Positions 7,588 through 9,404 of a stretch of 9,404 bases of DNA are shown here, in pieces (position 1 is the stretch's first letter; every line of letters starts with the position of its first letter). Origin of the DNA: JAJTFW01 sp964584995 (GTDB lineage: Bacteria; Bacteroidota; Bacteroidia; AKYH767-A; OLB10); the NCBI GenBank assembly GCA_964584995.1, contig CAZPCA010000102.1, positions 1 through 9,404 of the forward strand, in the 5' to 3' direction. The notes under the pieces are model-generated. The model did no database searches. It was given only the letters and a program-made list of their open reading frames with translations, and had not been told where the DNA came from. The position numbers were made by a program, and so were the translations under genes.

Positions 7588-8035
7588 AGTAGGTTCTTAG
7601 CGGTATGAAAATAGGTTATTTTGACGATACAGGAAAACGAACTAGTAAAGCCGGCCATGGAAGCAGCTGCCAATTCTCTTTTAGAACGCAGTGCATTGGT
7701 AACAGACTCCATGCATTGATACCGCACAACCTAACTACTGAAGGGAACGCAGCCGACTATCAAACGGCTCTAAAGTAATCTACACCCCGCTTTGAAAAAA
7801 CACTCCATGAAATACGTGAAAAAACCCAGGTGTGGAAGAACGCCAGCGAACTCACGGCACGTGTATACCAAACTTGAACATCCCCAGTTCGACATAGTCC
7901 CCGTGACTGCTCTATGCATGATGACAATCCGTTTATTTATTGCAGGATTGCCGGCCTGGCAATGGAAGCAACAACCGACTACACGCGGCATCAGACCCTA
8001 CAGCTTATATGGCAAGGCCTCATCGCCGTACCTTA
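7588..8035. other. 448-bp stretch between infB and the nucleoside transporter gene, no gene recognised
   Basis: I see no tRNA, recognisable protein or strong intrinsic terminator here. Short open frames exist on both strands (for example 7770-7991 minus, 73 codons) but have no family motif and unusual compositions rich in Cys and aromatic residues. A small perfect hairpin, attgcc/ggcaat with a 5-nt loop, lies at 7947-7963 and lacks a T-tract on the minus strand. The transporter promoter is expected in the left part, near 7600-7700, but I could not locate a clear TAnnTTTG element. Confidence 0.6.
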
Positions 8036-9404
8036 TCAGGCCAGCGTCCTCTTCACAGCAATCTGCTCGTACCCTTCGATGTTATCACCAATGCGGATAT
8101 CGTTGTAGTTATGGATGCTCAGACCGCATTCCATACCTGCCTGTACATCCTTGGCATCGTCCTTGAAGCGCTTGAGGGAAGACAACTCACCACTGAACAC
8201 TACGATGCCGTCGCGAACGATCCTGATCTTGGTATTGCGGTTGATTTTACCGTCTGTAACCATACAGCCGGCAACAGTACCGACTTTCGGGATTTTGAAG
8301 GTTTCACGCACTTCCACATTGCACACAATCTTCTCTTCGAATTCCGGCGCAAGCATTCCTTCCATCGCCGCTTTCACTTCGTTGATGGCATCGTAGATGA
8401 TGGAGTACAAGCGTATGTCGATTTCCTCCGTCTCTGCGAGTTTTCGCGCACTGCCGCTGGGCCGCACCTGGAAGCCGATGATGATAGCATTGGACGCGCT
8501 GGCGAGCATGACATCGGATTCGGAAATCTGGCCCACACCTTTCAGAATGACATTCACCTGAATTTCCTGCGTAGAGAGCTTGAGAAGAGAATCAGCGAGT
8601 GCTTCCACCGAACCGTCCACGTCCCCTTTCACGATAACGTTGAGCTCTTTGAAATTACCGATTGCCAGACGGCGACCGATTTCATCCAGGGTGATATGCT
8701 TGTGGGTACGGATACCCTGTTCGCGTTGCAGCTGTAACCGCTTATTGGCGATCTCGCGTGCTTCACGTTCGTCTTCCATGACATTGAACTGGTCACCTGC
8801 CTGTACGGCACCGGACATACCCAGTATCATTGTAGGTGCGGAAGGTCCAGCTTCTTTGATGCGCTGACCGCGCTCGTTGAACATGGCCTTCACACGACCG
8901 CTGTGACATCCGGCCAGTACCACATCTCCCATACGGAGCGTACCGGTCTGAACGAGGATGGTCGTGACATATCCACGTCCCTTGTCGAGGGAGGACTCGA
9001 TGACAGTACCTTTCGCCAAGCGATCAGGGTTCGCCTTCAGGTCGAGCAGTTCCGCCTCCAGCAATACCTTATCAAGAAGTTTGTCGATGTTCAAGCCTTT
9101 CTTCGCGGAGATTTCCTGGCTTTGGTATTTACCGCCCCAGTCTTCCACGAGGAAGTTCATGGCAGCAAGCTGCTCCTTGATCCTTTCCGGATTCGCATCG
9201 GGCTTGTCTACCTTGTTAATGGCGAATACGATCGGGACTCCCGCCGCTTGAGCGTGATTGATGGCCTCCTTGGTCTGCGGCATCACGCTGTCGTCTGCCG
9301 ATATCACGATGATGGCCACATCCGTCACTTTAGCACCACGGGCACGCATAGCCGTGAAGGCCTCGTGACCGGGGGTATCCAGGAAAGTGATCTTACGGCC
9401 CTCT
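8036..9404 (-). CDS. infB: Translation initiation factor IF2 (5' partial)
   Basis: IF2 is the GTPase that brings initiator fMet-tRNA to the 30S subunit and promotes 50S joining. The frame is open to the right edge: 18 codons precede the methionine at 9349 and include the G3 motif DTPGHEAF, so that methionine is internal. The visible 455 residues continue with G4 (NKVD, fragment residues 63-66) and G5 (SAK, 99-101). Next come domain II (KGTVIESSLDKGRG, GDVVLAGCHSGRVKAM), the IF2-specific domain III (LNVIVKGDVDGSVEAL, ILKGVGQISESDV) and the tRNA-binding C-terminal domain IV (VRETFKIPKVGTVAGCMV, then GMECGLSIHNYNDIRIGD). The N-terminal region, G1 and G2 lie outside the window, about half of a typical Bacteroidota IF2. 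The C-terminus looks complete, ending KRTLA. No convincing terminator was found after it. Confidence 0.97.
   Translation of the reverse strand, partial: EGRKITFLDTPGHEAFTAMRARGAKVTDVAIIVISADDSVMPQTKEAINHAQAAGVPIVFAINKVDKPDANPERIKEQLAAMNFLVEDWGGKYQSQEISAKKGLNIDKLLDKVLLEAELLDLKANPDRLAKGTVIESSLDKGRGYVTTILVQTGTLRMGDVVLAGCHSGRVKAMFNERGQRIKEAGPSAPTMILGMSGAVQAGDQFNVMEDEREAREIANKRLQLQREQGIRTHKHITLDEIGRRLAIGNFKELNVIVKGDVDGSVEALADSLLKLSTQEIQVNVILKGVGQISESDVMLASASNAIIIGFQVRPSGSARKLAETEEIDIRLYSIIYDAINEVKAAMEGMLAPEFEEKIVCNVEVRETFKIPKVGTVAGCMVTDGKINRNTKIRIVRDGIVVFSGELSSLKRFKDDAKDVQAGMECGLSIHNYNDIRIGDNIEGYEQIAVKRTLA

Noticed and set aside
7770..7991. A 73-codon minus-strand frame in the stretch between infB and the nucleoside transporter gene
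   Set aside because: It has no motif, a Cys-rich composition and no translation signal. Length alone does not support a gene.
7588..8035. A tRNA or CRISPR array
   Set aside because: No GGTTCGAATCC-like T-arm on either strand, and no regularly spaced direct repeats.
7940..8737. A 265-codon plus-strand open frame opposite infB
   Set aside because: It lies almost wholly antisense to the conserved IF2 domains III and IV and shows no family motif. It is a by-product of infB codon usage.

Overview
The window looks like ordinary chromosomal DNA of a member of the Bacteroidota, with moderate GC. The main reasons are a type IX secretion (T9SS) C-terminal sorting domain on the first gene, an S46-family dipeptidyl-peptidase that is typical of the phylum, and start codons without clear Shine-Dalgarno sequences. 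A run of 10 Ns at 6170-6179 shows that this is a scaffolded draft assembly, possibly metagenomic. I cannot name the genus.

Layout: the left edge carries the 3' part of a plus-strand gene for a secreted protein made of alternating DUF4397-like modules and ending in a T9SS sorting domain. It meets the minus-strand genes at a hairpin that could terminate transcription in both directions. All other genes are on the minus strand. Read in the direction of transcription, from the right edge leftwards, they are: infB (translation initiation factor IF2, 5' part missing), a 448-bp stretch with no convincing gene, a concentrative nucleoside transporter (CNT/NupC family), a secreted S46 dipeptidyl-peptidase whose start lies in or next to the N gap, a clear intrinsic terminator, and then a SulP anion transporter followed 19 bp later by a beta-class carbonic anhydrase.

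Functionally, sulP and the carbonic anhydrase gene form a plausible two-gene operon for inorganic carbon: uptake of bicarbonate or another anion, plus CO2/bicarbonate interconversion. The nucleoside transporter and the S46 peptidase fit scavenging of nucleosides and peptides, but their functional link is only inferred from adjacency. IF2 is a housekeeping gene. I found no tRNA, rRNA, CRISPR array, insertion sequence, phage gene or defence system. Nothing here clearly amounts to an undescribed system. The points most worth a second look are the sulP-carbonic anhydrase pair, the modular T9SS protein, and the substitutions and damaged start of the S46 peptidase.
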